From contig NZ_SORX01000002.1 in the NCBI RefSeq assembly GCF_004405125.1, forward strand, positions 434,001-498,000: 64,000 nucleotides of DNA, in the 5' to 3' direction. The notes beneath the pieces are model-generated. The model worked only from the letters and a program-made list of their open reading frames with translations. It did no database searches and had not been told where the DNA came from. The first letter of the stretch is position 1; every line of letters starts with the position of its first letter. The position numbers and the translations under genes are program-made. This stretch comes from Jeotgalibacillus salarius. Its GTDB lineage: Bacteria > Bacillota > Bacilli > Bacillales > Jeotgalibacillaceae. Shown here piece by piece: positions 45,513 to 55,478 of the stretch.

Positions 45513-46298
45513 TTATTCAGACGCTTCTGCGTCGAACCATTTTTCAGCAAGCTTTTCAAGTTCACCTGACTCTTCCAGTTCATCAAGCACTTCATCAAAC
45601 TGCTCTGTCCATTCACTGCCCAGTGGAAGTGCAACTGCAGAACCTGCTTCCTGTTCTTCAACCTCGATTGTATTACCTGTTAATTCTTCGCTGTTGTTCA
45701 GATAACCTTCGGCAACCGTGTTTTCAACGATAATCGCGTCAAATCTTTCGTTTACAACATCCTGCATCAGCTCTGGAATACGATTTCTCGTTTCAACTGT
45801 AATATCCATGTCCTCTGCCAGCCCGTCTACGTATTCCTGTTGAATGGAGCCAAGCTGAACGCCAACTGTTTTACCATCCAGGTCTTCAGGTGATGTAATG
45901 TTGCTACCATCAAGTGAGATAATCATATCCTGTGCCACATAATATACATCTGTGAATTCAACATTTTCTTTTCTTTCTTCTGTTGGTGTCATCGCAGCAA
46001 GTACAAAATCTACCTGTTCATTTTGCAGTGCTGTAATAAGTCCGCTAAACTCCATATCCTGAATCGTGAATTCAAAGCCGAGTTCATCTGCGATCAGGTT
46101 GGCAAGGTCTACATCATAGCCAATAATTTCTTCTCCATTTGCTGTGTCTACATATTCAAAAGGTTTGTAATCTGCTGATGTTCCCATTACCAATTGTGGT
46201 TTGTCTTCTGAAGAACTTCCTGTCTGTTCCTCTTCAGAGCCGCAGGCAGATAATACAAGTGCGCCTGTCAGTGTTGATACAAATAATAATTTTTTCAT
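45513..46298 (-). CDS. artP: Amino acid ABC transporter substrate-binding lipoprotein
   Basis: Periplasmic-type binding protein fold attached as a lipoprotein: signal peptide with lipobox LSACG, then a Ser/Glu-rich linker, then the family 3 binding domain (GTSADYKPFEYVD, IGYDVDLANLIADELGFEF). 261 residues. AGGGGG precedes the ATG. By position it matches B. subtilis artP (YqiX), arginine-binding; glutamine or cystine binding cannot be excluded. Confidence 0.9.
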   Translation of the reverse strand: MKKLLFVSTLTGALVLSACGSEEEQTGSSSEDKPQLVMGTSADYKPFEYVDTANGEEIIGYDVDLANLIADELGFEFTIQDMEFSGLITALQNEQVDFVLAAMTPTEERKENVEFTDVYYVAQDMIISLDGSNITSPEDLDGKTVGVQLGSIQQEYVDGLAEDMDITVETRNRIPELMQDVVNERFDAIIVENTVAEGYLNNSEELTGNTIEVEEQEAGSAVALPLGSEWTEQFDEVLDELEESGELEKLAEKWFDAEASE

Positions 46299-46355
46299 AA
46301 TGGTTCCCCCTAAAACGAATTTTAATACAACTTTTTGTATATTTATTATGTTTTT

Positions 46356-46383
46356 ATTCTATCATCAACTTATAAACATGCAA
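46356..46383 (-). promoter_or_regulatory. Predicted sigma-A promoter of artP
   Basis: On the minus strand, TTGCAT (46378-46383), 16 bases, TAGAAT (46356-46361). Downstream in the leader lies the dyad ATACAAAAAGTTGTAT, a possible operator; AhrC binding is only a guess. Confidence 0.5.
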
Positions 46384-46457
46384 CAGTTTTTTATAAAATG
46401 AATAAATATAAAATAATTCAGACTTTTCTATTAATACATTCTGTGCGTTTAATGAAA

Positions 46458-46505
46458 AAAATGCCTGATCATTTCGCAGAAGTCTGCTTAATGGTCAGGC
46501 ATTTT
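46458..46505 (-). other. Long two-tier hairpin between artP and brxB
   Basis: Outer arms ATGCCTGA/TCAGGCAT extended by TCATT/AATGG, enclosing an inner GCAG/CTGC hairpin, followed on the minus strand by seven Ts. It looks like a terminator, yet brxB already has one 20 bases before it, giving tandem terminators on the minus strand. Confidence 0.6.
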
Positions 46506-46525
46506 ATTATGGATAATAAAATTTA

Positions 46526-46551
46526 AAAGACCGTGCATTTGCACGGCCTTT
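46526..46551 (-). terminator. Terminator of brxB
   Basis: Eleven-base-pair stem (46526-46536 with 46541-46551, one wobble), followed on the minus strand by TTTTAAATTTT, just after the brxB stop. Confidence 0.85.
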
Positions 46552-46560
46552 GAATCATGA

Positions 46561-46998
46561 TTATACTTCTTTGCAATGAACTTCAAATAAGCTCTGAATA
46601 TTTGCGATGACTGACATCGGGTCATGCCCTTCAATTTCGTGTCTCTCTACCATCGAAATAATTTTACCGTCTTTCAGCAATGCAAATGAAGGTGATGAAG
46701 GCGGATATCCTTCAAAGTAACTTCTCGCTTTTGCAGTCGCTTCTTTATCCTGTCCGGCAAAAACTGTTACCAGACGGTCAGGGCGCTTATCATAATGGAT
46801 CGCATGAGCTGCAGCAGGGCGTGCAATACCGCCTGCACAACCGCAAACCGAATTAACCATTACAAGAGTCGTACCTTCTTTTTCAAGCGTTTCTTCTACT
46901 TCCTCAGGTGTAGTCAACTGCTGATACCCTGCAGTTTCAATTTCTTCTCTCGCCTGACGGACAACATCATTCATAAAAATATTAAAATCCATGCTCAT
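46561..46998 (-). CDS. brxB: Bacilliredoxin BrxB (YqiW)
   Basis: Thiol-disulfide protein that removes bacillithiol from S-bacillithiolated proteins. The 145 residues have a thioredoxin-like fold with the family CxC motif SVCGCAGG (C52, C54) and the conserved stretch [25 protein letters not shown] precedes the ATG (MSMDFN). Adjacent artP matches B. subtilis order. Its presence implies the organism uses bacillithiol. Confidence 0.94.
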   Translation of the reverse strand: MSMDFNIFMNDVVRQAREEIETAGYQQLTTPEEVEETLEKEGTTLVMVNSVCGCAGGIARPAAAHAIHYDKRPDRLVTVFAGQDKEATAKARSYFEGYPPSSPSFALLKDGKIISMVERHEIEGHDPMSVIANIQSLFEVHCKEV

Positions 46999-47106
46999 AA
47001 TCCGACTCTCCTTTAAAGGTTATTACAGGTTTATCATAGATGACCAGGACATCTTTATCAACTATCTGCATTTCAAATATTCATCAAAAAAATTTTTAAC
47101 CAGGTT

Positions 47107-47206
47107 TATAATTTTAATTTGGTGGAATAATAATGACTAGGATCTAGATTTAACCCCTAAACTCCCTAGATTTCTTTGGCGGCAGATATATCTGCCGTCC
47201 TTTTTT
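47107..47206 (+). ncRNA. Candidate C-rich small RNA between brxB and meaB
   Basis: On the strand opposite both flanking genes there is a TATAAT at 47107-47112 (no good -35), then a 6-base-pair stem ATCTAG/CTAGAT (47142-47147 and 47166-47171) holding an 18-base loop with AACCCCTAAACTCC. A strong terminator follows: CGGCAGATA/TATCTGCCG (47180-47197) and six Ts. A C-rich exposed loop plus terminator is the usual design of Firmicute small RNAs that mask Shine-Dalgarno sequences. No known family was recognised; expression is inference. Confidence 0.4.
47178..47206 (+). terminator. Plus-strand terminator before the meaB 3' end
   Basis: Palindromic stem CGGCAGATATATCTGCCG plus two extra pairs, followed on the plus strand by six Ts; no T run exists in the minus direction, although both neighbouring genes are on the minus strand. 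Confidence 0.75.
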
Positions 47207-47210
47207 ATGT

Positions 47211-48227
47211 TTATTGATATTTTTCAAAAAGCAGATCTACAGCTTCTGATGGAGACAGCTCATGTTGTCTGACTTTTTCTTCAAGATTTTTCATTTGTCT
47301 TTTTTTCTCTTCTATGAAAAAAGTTTCATTCAGCCGGATCTGTACCAGCTGGTTCATCCAGTCAACAGCCTGTCTGCTGCGCCTTTTTTGAAATTCTCCA
47401 CTTTCTTTCGTTTCGCTGATAAAACTAAAAATCAGATCCCATATTTCTTCAATGCCGCTATTATATAATGCAGAACACGTATATGCTCTTGGCTTCCATC
47501 CCTTAGTGGCAGGGGTAAGAAAACGTAAAATCTGATTATAATCATGCATCGTTTTCATCGCCTGTTCTTTATTGGCACCATCTGCTTTATTGATGACAAC
47601 TGCATCCACAAGCTCCATAATGCCTTTCTTCATTCCCTGTAATTCATCACCGGCTCCTGTAAGAGAAAGCAGGAGGAAGAAATCAGTCATTCCTCTGACA
47701 ATCCCTTCACTCTGCCCTACTCCTACTGTTTCAACGAGAATAAGGTCATATCCCGCAGCTTCGCAAAGCAGGATCGTTTCCCTCGTCATTCTGGCTACAC
47801 CGCCAAGTGTTCCTGAAGAGGGTGATGGTCTGATAAATACATCAGGATGATGCGCTAAAAATTCCATGCGTGTTTTGTCTCCAAGAATACTTCCTCCGGA
47901 CAGCGAAGAACTCGGATCAACAGCGAGGACTGCTGTTTTATAATTTTTACTGACAGCAGTTTTACCAAAAGCTTCAATCCACGTGCTTTTCCCGGCACCT
48001 GGAACACCTGTAATACCAACTCTTACACTCTTTCCGATATGAGGCAGTATGTGCTGAATCAGTTCATTTGCAGATTGTCTGTGGTGACTGGCGTTACTTT
48101 CAATTAACGTAATGCCTTTAGATAAATATCCCCTGTCTCCCGAAATAATTTTATCTGCTATTTGTTTCACATCAATTTGTTCCTGGACTTTTTTCTTAAA
48201 CACTCTCCTGTTAATCGGATTATTCAT
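47211..48227 (-). CDS. meaB: MeaB methylmalonyl-CoA mutase GTPase chaperone
   Basis: G3E-family P-loop GTPase that protects and reloads cobalamin in methylmalonyl-CoA mutase. The 338 residues show Walker [10 protein letters not shown], switch motif [18 protein letters not shown], Walker [13 protein letters not shown] and specificity motif NKAD. ATG 48227 has GAGGAAG upstream and overlaps the mutB stop by 8 bases. Third gene of mutA-mutB-meaB, an order that supports assembly of mutase and chaperone together. Confidence 0.94.
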   Translation of the reverse strand: MNNPINRRVFKKKVQEQIDVKQIADKIISGDRGYLSKGITLIESNASHHRQSANELIQHILPHIGKSVRVGITGVPGAGKSTWIEAFGKTAVSKNYKTAVLAVDPSSSLSGGSILGDKTRMEFLAHHPDVFIRPSPSSGTLGGVARMTRETILLCEAAGYDLILVETVGVGQSEGIVRGMTDFFLLLSLTGAGDELQGMKKGIMELVDAVVINKADGANKEQAMKTMHDYNQILRFLTPATKGWKPRAYTCSALYNSGIEEIWDLIFSFISETKESGEFQKRRSRQAVDWMNQLVQIRLNETFFIEEKKRQMKNLEEKVRQHELSPSEAVDLLFEKYQ

Positions 48228-50373
48228 CCTGGGAAACTTCCTCATAACCTAAGCGGTGATAAATTTCTTCAATTACCTTTTCAGCAGCTGCTGGGATCAC
48301 CGTACCAGGCCCAAAAATAGCAGAAGCACCATTATTAAGAAGATATGAATAATCCTGTGCCGGAATGACGCCTCCGATCACGACCATAATATCTTCCCGG
48401 TCCCATTTTTTCAGTTCTTTCATGAGTGCCGGTACAAGCGTCTTATGTCCTGCTGCAAGTGAGCTGACTCCGATGACATGCACATCATTTTCAACTGCCT
48501 GTGCAGCCGTTTCTTCCGGTGTCTGGAACAGCGGACCAATATCGACATCAAATCCAAGGTCAGCAAATGCTGTAGAAATTACTTTAGCTCCCCGGTCATG
48601 ACCATCCTGGCCCATCTTAGCAATGAGAATTCGCGGCCTTCTGCCTTCATTGTCCATAAATACCTGAGTCATTTCACGCACATTTTCAATCGCATTCACA
48701 TCTGTATATGCATCACTGTACACACCGCTGACTGAGCGAATAACAGCCTGATGTCTGCCGCTCACCTCTTCAATCGCATCAGAAATCTCTCCAAGCGTTG
48801 CTCTCAGGCGTGCAGCTTCAATTGCTTTTTCAAGCAGATTTCCCGAGTCAGACGCTGCTTCAGTGATCGCTTTCAACGCTTGTCTGACTGCCTCTTCATC
48901 ACGAGTGTCCCTCATGCGCTTAATTCTTTCAATTTGCCCCAGGCGTACCTTTTCGTTGTCAATTGAAAGAATATCCATTTCATCTTCCCGATCTAATCTG
49001 TGACGGTTCACACCAATAATCACTTCTTTGCCGGAATCAATTTTAGCCTGTCTTTTAGCTGCTGCTTCTTCAATTCTCATTTTTGGAAGACCTGTTTCTA
49101 TTGCTTTCGTCATTCCGCCAAGAGATTCAATTTCTTCAATATGAGCCCACGCTTTCTCCATGATCTGCTGTGTAAGAGATTCTACATAATATGAACCTCC
49201 CCATGGGTCTATCACATCTGTAATGCCTGTTTCTTCCTGCAGATACAGCTGTGTGTTGCGTGCGATTCGTGCAGAAAAATCAGTAGGCAGTGCGATTGCC
49301 TCATCTAATGCATTTGTATGAAGCGACTGGGTATGTCCCATTGCGGCAGCATGTGCTTCCATCAGTGTTCTCATTACATTGTTATATGGATCCTGTTCAG
49401 TCAGCGACCAACCGGATGTTTGAGAATGCGTACGCAGTGCCAGAGATTTTGGGTTTTCAGGGTTAAATGGCTGAATCAGCGATGCCCACATTCTTCTGGC
49501 CGCTCTCATTTTTGCCACTTCCATAAAGTAATTCATGCCGATACCCCAGAAGAATGATAATCTTGGCGCAAATTTATCAATATGGATACCGGCTTTTAAT
49601 CCGGTTCTGACATATTCAAGTCCATCTGCCAATGTGTAAGCGAGCTCAACATCAGCGGGTGCACCCGCCTCCTGAATATGATAGCCGGAAATTGAAATTG
49701 AATTAAATTTCGGCATTGACTGTGCTGTATAAGAAAAAATATCAGCAATGATTCTCATTGACATGTCAGGCGGATAAATATACGTATTTCTTACCATGTA
49801 TTCTTTTAAAATGTCATTTTGGATTGTACCTGAGAGCTTTTCGGGAGAAACACCCTGCTCTTCAGCTGCTACAATATAAAAAGCCATAATCGGAAGAACA
49901 GCACCATTCATCGTCATTGAAACTGACATTTTATCAAGCGGAATGCCATCAAACAGAATTTTCATATCTTCCACCGAGTCAATCGCAACACCGGCTTTTC
50001 CTACGTCTCCCGTAACTCTTGGATGATCGGAATCGTATCCCCGGTGCGTAGCGAGATCAAATGCTACTGAAAGCCCTTTTTGCCCCATCTCAAGGTTTCT
50101 GCGGTAAAATGAATTACTTTCTTCAGCTGTTGAAAAACCGGCGTACTGCCTGATTGTCCATGGCCTTGTCGTATACATGGTCGGATAAGGACCGCGTGTA
50201 TAAGGAGCAGCACCAGGAAGATCATTCAGGTGTTCTGCATGTTGAATATCTTCAGCAGTATAGAATGACTTTATTTCAATCTCTTCGTTTGTCATCACAT
50301 TTTCATTTTCAATCTCACTATCTTTTTTATAATCAGACCACTTAAATGACTGCTTTTTAAAATCAGGCTTCAT
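48220..50373 (-). CDS. mutB: Methylmalonyl-CoA mutase large subunit
   Basis: Adenosylcobalamin-dependent subunit converting (R)-methylmalonyl-CoA to succinyl-CoA. The 717 residues have an N-terminal substrate TIM barrel ([28 protein letters not shown]) and a C-terminal B12-binding domain with the base-off ligand motif [11 protein letters not shown] (DxHxxG). ATG 50373 with AAGGGAG upstream overlaps the end of mutA by 11 bases. It requires the epimerase and MeaB, both in this window. Confidence 0.96.
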   Translation of the reverse strand: MKPDFKKQSFKWSDYKKDSEIENENVMTNEEIEIKSFYTAEDIQHAEHLNDLPGAAPYTRGPYPTMYTTRPWTIRQYAGFSTAEESNSFYRRNLEMGQKGLSVAFDLATHRGYDSDHPRVTGDVGKAGVAIDSVEDMKILFDGIPLDKMSVSMTMNGAVLPIMAFYIVAAEEQGVSPEKLSGTIQNDILKEYMVRNTYIYPPDMSMRIIADIFSYTAQSMPKFNSISISGYHIQEAGAPADVELAYTLADGLEYVRTGLKAGIHIDKFAPRLSFFWGIGMNYFMEVAKMRAARRMWASLIQPFNPENPKSLALRTHSQTSGWSLTEQDPYNNVMRTLMEAHAAAMGHTQSLHTNALDEAIALPTDFSARIARNTQLYLQEETGITDVIDPWGGSYYVESLTQQIMEKAWAHIEEIESLGGMTKAIETGLPKMRIEEAAAKRQAKIDSGKEVIIGVNRHRLDREDEMDILSIDNEKVRLGQIERIKRMRDTRDEEAVRQALKAITEAASDSGNLLEKAIEAARLRATLGEISDAIEEVSGRHQAVIRSVSGVYSDAYTDVNAIENVREMTQVFMDNEGRRPRILIAKMGQDGHDRGAKVISTAFADLGFDVDIGPLFQTPEETAAQAVENDVHVIGVSSLAAGHKTLVPALMKELKKWDREDIMVVIGGVIPAQDYSYLLNNGASAIFGPGTVIPAAAEKVIEEIYHRLGYEEVSQDE

Positions 50374-51991
50374 GATTGCTGACTCCCTTCTGACTGAATA
50401 ACACATCTTCTAAAAATGACACCATATCCATTCCGTCGTATAAACAGCCATCTATATCATCAGACTGAAATTTACCAGCGGTGATCACCTTTTGTTCAGG
50501 TTTCTTCATTTGAATGATTGAAGGCAAATTCTGAACGTAACTTTCATCAGAACCACAAACAATCACTACCTCTGCATCTTTCACATTTGAATTCAGCACA
50601 ACACCAGCTGCTGCAAACACACCTTTTACAAAGTCTGCACGCGGTTTATAGTCTTTCAATTCACCAACAGTGAGCAGCTCGACTTTAGCGATCTCATTGT
50701 TTTTCACTTTTTGAATCAGACGGTCCCAGGAGAAACCTGCTGTTTCAGGAATATCCTCAGTGGTCGTTTTTTGTGCAGGTGCGTATTTATTCATACCTAC
50801 AAGAGAATTCTTTCTCGTCCTTACATCCTGATCACGCCTGTTCCAAATCTCATGTACCTCAGCCATGAAGACATTGCGTGCTTTTGTAATACCGCCATCT
50901 TCTTCAATCTCACAAAATTTTTCCCAGGCTTTTTCTGCAATATCCTTCGTTAGGTGTTCAATGTAATAAGAGCCGCCCGCAGGATCGATCAGTTTTTGTA
51001 AAAACATTTCTTCTTTTAAAATCAGCAAAATATTTCTTGCAGCCCGCACTGCCTGTCTGGACGGCTGATCTTTAAAGCAGTCATATGGCCTGACATAAAT
51101 GTAGTCCGCTCCTCCAAGCACAGCTGCAAAAGCTTCATTTCCACTTCTCAGCATGTTTGTGTGTTCGTCCTGAGTGAGTTTAGTAAATTGAGCCGTCTCA
51201 GTTCCGATTGAAACATGAGTATCCACTTGATAGTAAGAAGCAAAATGGCGCCAAACTGCACGGAAAGCTCTCAGCTTAGAAATTTCCAGGAAAAAGTCTG
51301 ATCCGACTGCAAATTCAACATGCATTTTAGATATAACTTTTTCCGCACTCCATCCATTTTTCTCAGCGACTTGAATGACATTACTTGCCTGGGCAATCAC
51401 ATAAGCCAATTCCTGAATCGCATTGGCTCCTTTCTGGTGAATAGAGACACTGGAAAGAATAATACTTTTTAATTCAGGGTGGCTACTGTCAATGTCCATC
51501 ACTTCTGCAAACCATTTATCCGTTTGATTATCCGGACTTCCCCAGTCTCTTCCCAATACACCACGCACATCCTTATTTTGAAGGGCATTGATCCACGGTT
51601 CTCCATTTGAATGTTTTATGTAAATATGTAAGTTGTTTTCAAGCGTTAAAAATTCAGCTGCTTTTTTTTCATTAAAAAGACCGGCTGCTTTTTCGCTTAA
51701 TGCGGCTACTTCTGATCCTCTGTCTAATTCTTCTTTAGTAAAAAGTATCAACTCATCAGGATCTTTACCTTGAGCATGTTGTGAAATTTTCCAATCAGGT
51801 TTTGATTTCCAACCTCTTGACACATGTTTGTCTCCGGTTTCCGGACGATTAGTATAAAGCGGTTTTAATGTAATTCCTTCAAGTGACTCTATATTCAATG
51901 TTTCAATCGATTTACCTTTTAAAACTTTCTCAACCTGCGCTACCCATCCATCGTAGGTTGAGGCAGGAAATTCAGAATTTCTTAATGTCAT
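50363..51991 (-). CDS. mutA: Methylmalonyl-CoA mutase small subunit
   Basis: Structural partner of MutB in the heterodimeric mutase, 542 residues from ATG 51991. It has the same fold, but the C-terminal domain has no DxHxxG ligand motif (CGSDESYVQ in its place), as normal for the non-catalytic subunit. The ribosome site GGGGAGGG lies about 20 bases before the ATG, with a 5-base-pair hairpin GCTGC/GCAGC in between. In-frame codons closer to the ribosome site include CTG but no standard start. A perfect cre sequence lies upstream. Confidence 0.9.
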   Translation of the reverse strand: MTLRNSEFPASTYDGWVAQVEKVLKGKSIETLNIESLEGITLKPLYTNRPETGDKHVSRGWKSKPDWKISQHAQGKDPDELILFTKEELDRGSEVAALSEKAAGLFNEKKAAEFLTLENNLHIYIKHSNGEPWINALQNKDVRGVLGRDWGSPDNQTDKWFAEVMDIDSSHPELKSIILSSVSIHQKGANAIQELAYVIAQASNVIQVAEKNGWSAEKVISKMHVEFAVGSDFFLEISKLRAFRAVWRHFASYYQVDTHVSIGTETAQFTKLTQDEHTNMLRSGNEAFAAVLGGADYIYVRPYDCFKDQPSRQAVRAARNILLILKEEMFLQKLIDPAGGSYYIEHLTKDIAEKAWEKFCEIEEDGGITKARNVFMAEVHEIWNRRDQDVRTRKNSLVGMNKYAPAQKTTTEDIPETAGFSWDRLIQKVKNNEIAKVELLTVGELKDYKPRADFVKGVFAAAGVVLNSNVKDAEVVIVCGSDESYVQNLPSIIQMKKPEQKVITAGKFQSDDIDGCLYDGMDMVSFLEDVLFSQKGVSNHEA

Positions 51992-52021
51992 AGTGATGCT
52001 GCTAAGCAGCTCCCTCCCCTT

Positions 52022-52035
52022 TGTAATCGTTTTCA
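52022..52035 (-). promoter_or_regulatory. Perfect cre site upstream of mutA
   Basis: TGAAAACGATTACA fits the CcpA consensus TGWNANCGNTNWCA at all 14 positions. It lies just upstream of the mutA ribosome site, where bound CcpA would block transcription in glucose. Confidence 0.8.
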
Positions 52036-52082
52036 ATTCTTTTAATACCAGTATAAAGAAAAGACGCCTGAATGAAAAGAGA

Positions 52083-52105
52083 GCCGCCAGCATTATACTG
52101 GCGGC
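52083..52105 (-). terminator. Terminator of the bkd operon
   Basis: Perfect eight-base-pair GC stem GCCGCCAG/CTGGCGGC followed on the minus strand by a CT-rich, T-containing tract, ten bases after the bkdB stop. Confidence 0.75.
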
Positions 52106-52114
52106 CGTGTTTTA

Positions 52115-53410
52115 TTAATATACAGATGTGTTTTCAGAAGTATTTTCAAGAATTTCTTTCACACGCTGCAGGAAACGTCCGCATACCAGACCATCAAGAA
52201 CGCGGTGATCAAGAGATAGACAAAGATTAACCATATCACGAACGGCAATCATGCCGTTATTCATCACAACCGGTCTCTTCACAATTGATTCAACCTGCAG
52301 AATCGCAGCCTGCGGATGATTAATGATCCCCATTGACTGCACAGAGCCGAATGAACCTGTGTTATTAACAGTGAACGTTCCACCCTGCATTTCTTCAGAT
52401 TTTAATTTACCCGCACGGACTTTTCCGGCAAGTTCATTCACTTCACGGCCAATCCCTTTGATCGTTTTTTCGTCCGCATGTTTAATGACCGGAACAAATA
52501 GTGCGTCATCAGTAGCGACTGCAATTGAGATGTTAATGTCTTTCTTTTGAATAATTTTATCTCCAGCCCACATTGAATTCATCTGAGGGAACTCTTTAAG
52601 AGCCTGAGCTACAGCTTTAACGAAGAATGCAAAGTAAGTAATATTGAAGCCTTCTTTTTGTTTGAACTCACCTTTAATTGAATCTCTGTATTGAACGAGA
52701 TTTGTGACGTCCACTTCCATCATCGTCCATGCGTGAGGCGCTTCATGCTTACTCTTCAGCATATTCGCAGCAATTGCTTTCCTCACACCTGTAACCGGAA
52801 TTTCCACATCACCAGGTGCAGATTGAATGTCCTGTTTTGGAGCTGCAGGTTTAGACGGTGACGGCTGCTCCTGAACTTTTTGCGGCTCAGGCTGTTTTGA
52901 ATCGGCTGTCGGAATTTCACCTGAATCAATGATCTTTTGCAGATCTTTTCTGGTAATTCTTCCTTCTTTACCTGATCCTTCAACAAGTGACAGGTCAATG
53001 TCGTGTTCCTGAGACATTCTCATCACTGCCGGAGAGTATCTGGCATTTGTATTTTTAGGCGCTGATTTCTTCTCATCTGATGTTTTCTTTTCTTCTGCAT
53101 TGCGGTTTTCTGCCGGCTCTACTTTTTGGTCAGAAGTCTCTTCAGAGGATTCTTCAGAAGCTCCCCCGCCTTCAACTTCAATCGAGCAGATCACTTCACC
53201 AACCTCAAGCGTATCTCCTTCTCCGGCAATCAGCTCTTTAATCACACCTGTAAATGAAGATGGTACTTCTGCATTTACTTTATCAGTATTCACTTCAGCA
53301 ATTGGATCATACTTATTGACCGTGTCACCAGGCTGCACGAGCCATTTCTCAATCGTACCCTCAGTAACGGATTCACCAAGCTGAGGCATCGTCATTTTTT
53401 CAATACCCAA
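52115..53410 (-). CDS. bkdB: Branched-chain 2-oxoacid dehydrogenase E2 (dihydrolipoyl transacylase)
   Basis: Core of the Bkd complex, moving branched acyl groups to CoA. The 431 residues have an N-terminal lipoyl domain with K44 in NTDKVNAEV, an acidic linker, a subunit-binding domain (ARYSPAVMRMSQEHDIDLSLVEGSG), a second linker rich in P, Q and S, and a catalytic domain with LDHRVLDG. TTG 53410 has AAGGGAGG upstream. Last gene of the bkd operon. Confidence 0.94.
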   Translation of the reverse strand: MGIEKMTMPQLGESVTEGTIEKWLVQPGDTVNKYDPIAEVNTDKVNAEVPSSFTGVIKELIAGEGDTLEVGEVICSIEVEGGGASEESSEETSDQKVEPAENRNAEEKKTSDEKKSAPKNTNARYSPAVMRMSQEHDIDLSLVEGSGKEGRITRKDLQKIIDSGEIPTADSKQPEPQKVQEQPSPSKPAAPKQDIQSAPGDVEIPVTGVRKAIAANMLKSKHEAPHAWTMMEVDVTNLVQYRDSIKGEFKQKEGFNITYFAFFVKAVAQALKEFPQMNSMWAGDKIIQKKDINISIAVATDDALFVPVIKHADEKTIKGIGREVNELAGKVRAGKLKSEEMQGGTFTVNNTGSFGSVQSMGIINHPQAAILQVESIVKRPVVMNNGMIAVRDMVNLCLSLDHRVLDGLVCGRFLQRVKEILENTSENTSVY

Positions 53411-53457
53411 GTAAATTGCCTCCCTTATTGTTTTGCTCTGTTAAAATTGCTTAATGA

Positions 53458-54441
53458 TTAGTATTCAGCGAGTTCTTTCATAGCTTTTTCAACTTTGTCA
53501 GGATTAACCATAAAGTACTTCTCCATAGTCGGTGCATATGGCATTGCCGGAATATCAGGTCCTGCAAGACGCATAATCGGCGCATCTAGGTCAAACAGGC
53601 AATTCTCAGCGATAATCGCAGAAACTTCACCCATAATGCTTCCTTCTTTTGTATCTTCAGTCAGAAGGAGTACTTTCCCTGTTTTTGACGCCGCTTCAAT
53701 AATCGCTTCTTTATCTAGCGGATAAATGGTACGCAGATCCAGCACGTGTACACTGAAGCCATCTTCAGCAAGACGTTCCGCAGCCTGCAGTGCAAAGTGA
53801 ACACATAAGCCGTAAGTGATGACTGTGATATCTTCACCTTCCCGCTTAACGTCTGCTTTACCAATTTCGATTGTATAATCTTCTTCAGGCACTTCACCTT
53901 TAATTAGACGATATGCACGCTTGTGCTCAAAGAACATAACAGGATCATCATCGCGAATTGCTGCCTTTAACAGCCCTTTAACATCATACGGTGTTGAAGG
54001 CATCACAATTTTCAATCCTGGCTGGTTTGCAAATATTGCTTCAACAGACTGGGAGTGATAAAGCGCTCCGTGAACGCCTCCGCCATAAGGAGCGCGGATG
54101 ACCATCGGACAGCTCCAGTCGTTATTAGAGCGGTAACGGATCTTTGCTGCCTCAGAAATAATCTGGTTGACAGCAGGCATGATAAAGTCTGCAAACTGCA
54201 TCTCTGCAATTGGACGCATTCCATACATTGCAGCTCCAATTCCAACACCTGCAATTGCTGATTCAGCCAGTGGTGTATCAATGACACGGTCTTCTCCAAA
54301 CTGATCATACAGACCGTGTGTGGCTTTAAATACCCCGCCTTTTTTTCCTACATCTTCACCAAGGACAAACACGCGCTCATCCCGTTCCATTTCTTCTTTC
54401 ATTGCTAATGTAACAGCGTCAATATATGACATTACCGGCAT
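53458..54441 (-). CDS. bkdAB: Branched-chain 2-oxoacid dehydrogenase E1 beta
   Basis: Beta subunit of the thiamine-diphosphate E1 component, 327 residues. It contains the pyrimidine-binding start (MSYIDAVTLAMKEEMERDERVFVLGEDVG with the catalytic Glu region) and the transketolase C-terminal domain (LDLRTIYPLDKEAIIEAASKTGK). GGGAGG precedes the ATG; it follows bkdAA by 14 bases. Works as an alpha2-beta2 tetramer with BkdAA on the 2-oxoacids from Val, Leu and Ile. Confidence 0.94.
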   Translation of the reverse strand: MPVMSYIDAVTLAMKEEMERDERVFVLGEDVGKKGGVFKATHGLYDQFGEDRVIDTPLAESAIAGVGIGAAMYGMRPIAEMQFADFIMPAVNQIISEAAKIRYRSNNDWSCPMVIRAPYGGGVHGALYHSQSVEAIFANQPGLKIVMPSTPYDVKGLLKAAIRDDDPVMFFEHKRAYRLIKGEVPEEDYTIEIGKADVKREGEDITVITYGLCVHFALQAAERLAEDGFSVHVLDLRTIYPLDKEAIIEAASKTGKVLLLTEDTKEGSIMGEVSAIIAENCLFDLDAPIMRLAGPDIPAMPYAPTMEKYFMVNPDKVEKAMKELAEY

Positions 54442-54455
54442 CGGTTTATCCTCCC

Positions 54456-55454
54456 TTAGTTTTGTTCTGCGTAGACGTATTTTAATGCAGATTCCGCCTC
54501 TGCGTATGGTGCCTGCTCTGCGTAATCTGTCGCTTCGTTTACTTCTTTCATAATACGGTCGTTAATCTCTTTTTCAAGTTCATCATTCAGAACACCGTTT
54601 TCTTTCAGGTAGGCACCGAATGTAATGATTGGATCAAGAGATTTTGCTTTCGCTACCTCATCAGGTGAACGGTAAGCTCGGTCATCATCATCAGAAGAGT
54701 GGGCAGTCAATCGGTAAGATACAGTCTCTACAAGTGTAGGTCCTTCTCCTCTTCGACCTCTGTCAGCTGCTTCTTTGACAGCTTTATATACTTCTAATGG
54801 ATCGTTTCCGTCCACCGTAATGCCAGGCATGCCATAACCTATAGCGCGGTCTGATACATTTTCACATGCAAGCTGTTTTTCAATCGGTACAGAAATTGCG
54901 TATTTATTATTTTCACACATAAAAATGACCGGCAGTTTATGAACGCCTGCAAAGTTTGCACCTTCATGAAAATCACCCTGGTTAGAAGATCCTTCTCCAA
55001 AAGTAACAAAAGTGACAAGATCTTTTTTCTCCATTTTTCCTGCAAGTGCAAGACCTACAGCATGAGGAACCTGAGTTGTAACAGGTGAAGAACCAGTTAC
55101 GATTCTTTTTTCTCTATGGCCAAAATGCCCTGGCATCTGACGCCCGCCCGAGTTTGGATCTTCAGCTTTAGCAAAACCGGAAAGCATCAGTTCGCGTGCT
55201 GTCATTCCGAAATGAAGGACTACGCCCATATCTCTGTAGTAAGGAAGTGCAAAATCTTTTTCTATATCAAGGGCATAAGCAGCTCCAACCTGTGCCGCTT
55301 CCTGTCCCTGACAGGAGATCACAAATGGAATTTTACCTGAGCGGTTTAACAGCCACATACGCTCATCAATCCGTCTTGCCATCAGCATTGTTTCATAAAT
55401 ATTCAGTACGTCTTCATTCGTCAGACCTAGTTCTTCATGACGTGTTTTAGTCAT
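54456..55454 (-). CDS. bkdAA: Branched-chain 2-oxoacid dehydrogenase E1 alpha
   Basis: Alpha subunit of E1, 332 residues, with the thiamine-diphosphate motif beginning GEGSSNQGDFHEG (GDG-like) and ending CENNKYAISVP, and the phosphorylation-loop-like YRLTAHSSDDDDRAYR. AGGAGGCG precedes the ATG. It decarboxylates branched 2-oxoacids and passes the acyl group to the E2 lipoyl arm. Confidence 0.94.
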   Translation of the reverse strand: MTKTRHEELGLTNEDVLNIYETMLMARRIDERMWLLNRSGKIPFVISCQGQEAAQVGAAYALDIEKDFALPYYRDMGVVLHFGMTARELMLSGFAKAEDPNSGGRQMPGHFGHREKRIVTGSSPVTTQVPHAVGLALAGKMEKKDLVTFVTFGEGSSNQGDFHEGANFAGVHKLPVIFMCENNKYAISVPIEKQLACENVSDRAIGYGMPGITVDGNDPLEVYKAVKEAADRGRRGEGPTLVETVSYRLTAHSSDDDDRAYRSPDEVAKAKSLDPIITFGAYLKENGVLNDELEKEINDRIMKEVNEATDYAEQAPYAEAESALKYVYAEQN

Positions 55455-55478
55455 TGTTCTGTTCGCCTCCTGTATGCT

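Noticed and set aside
46335-46526. 63-codon frame on the plus strand between artP and brxB.
   Set aside because: It runs through promoter and terminator hairpins of minus-strand genes, has no ribosome site and an odd composition.
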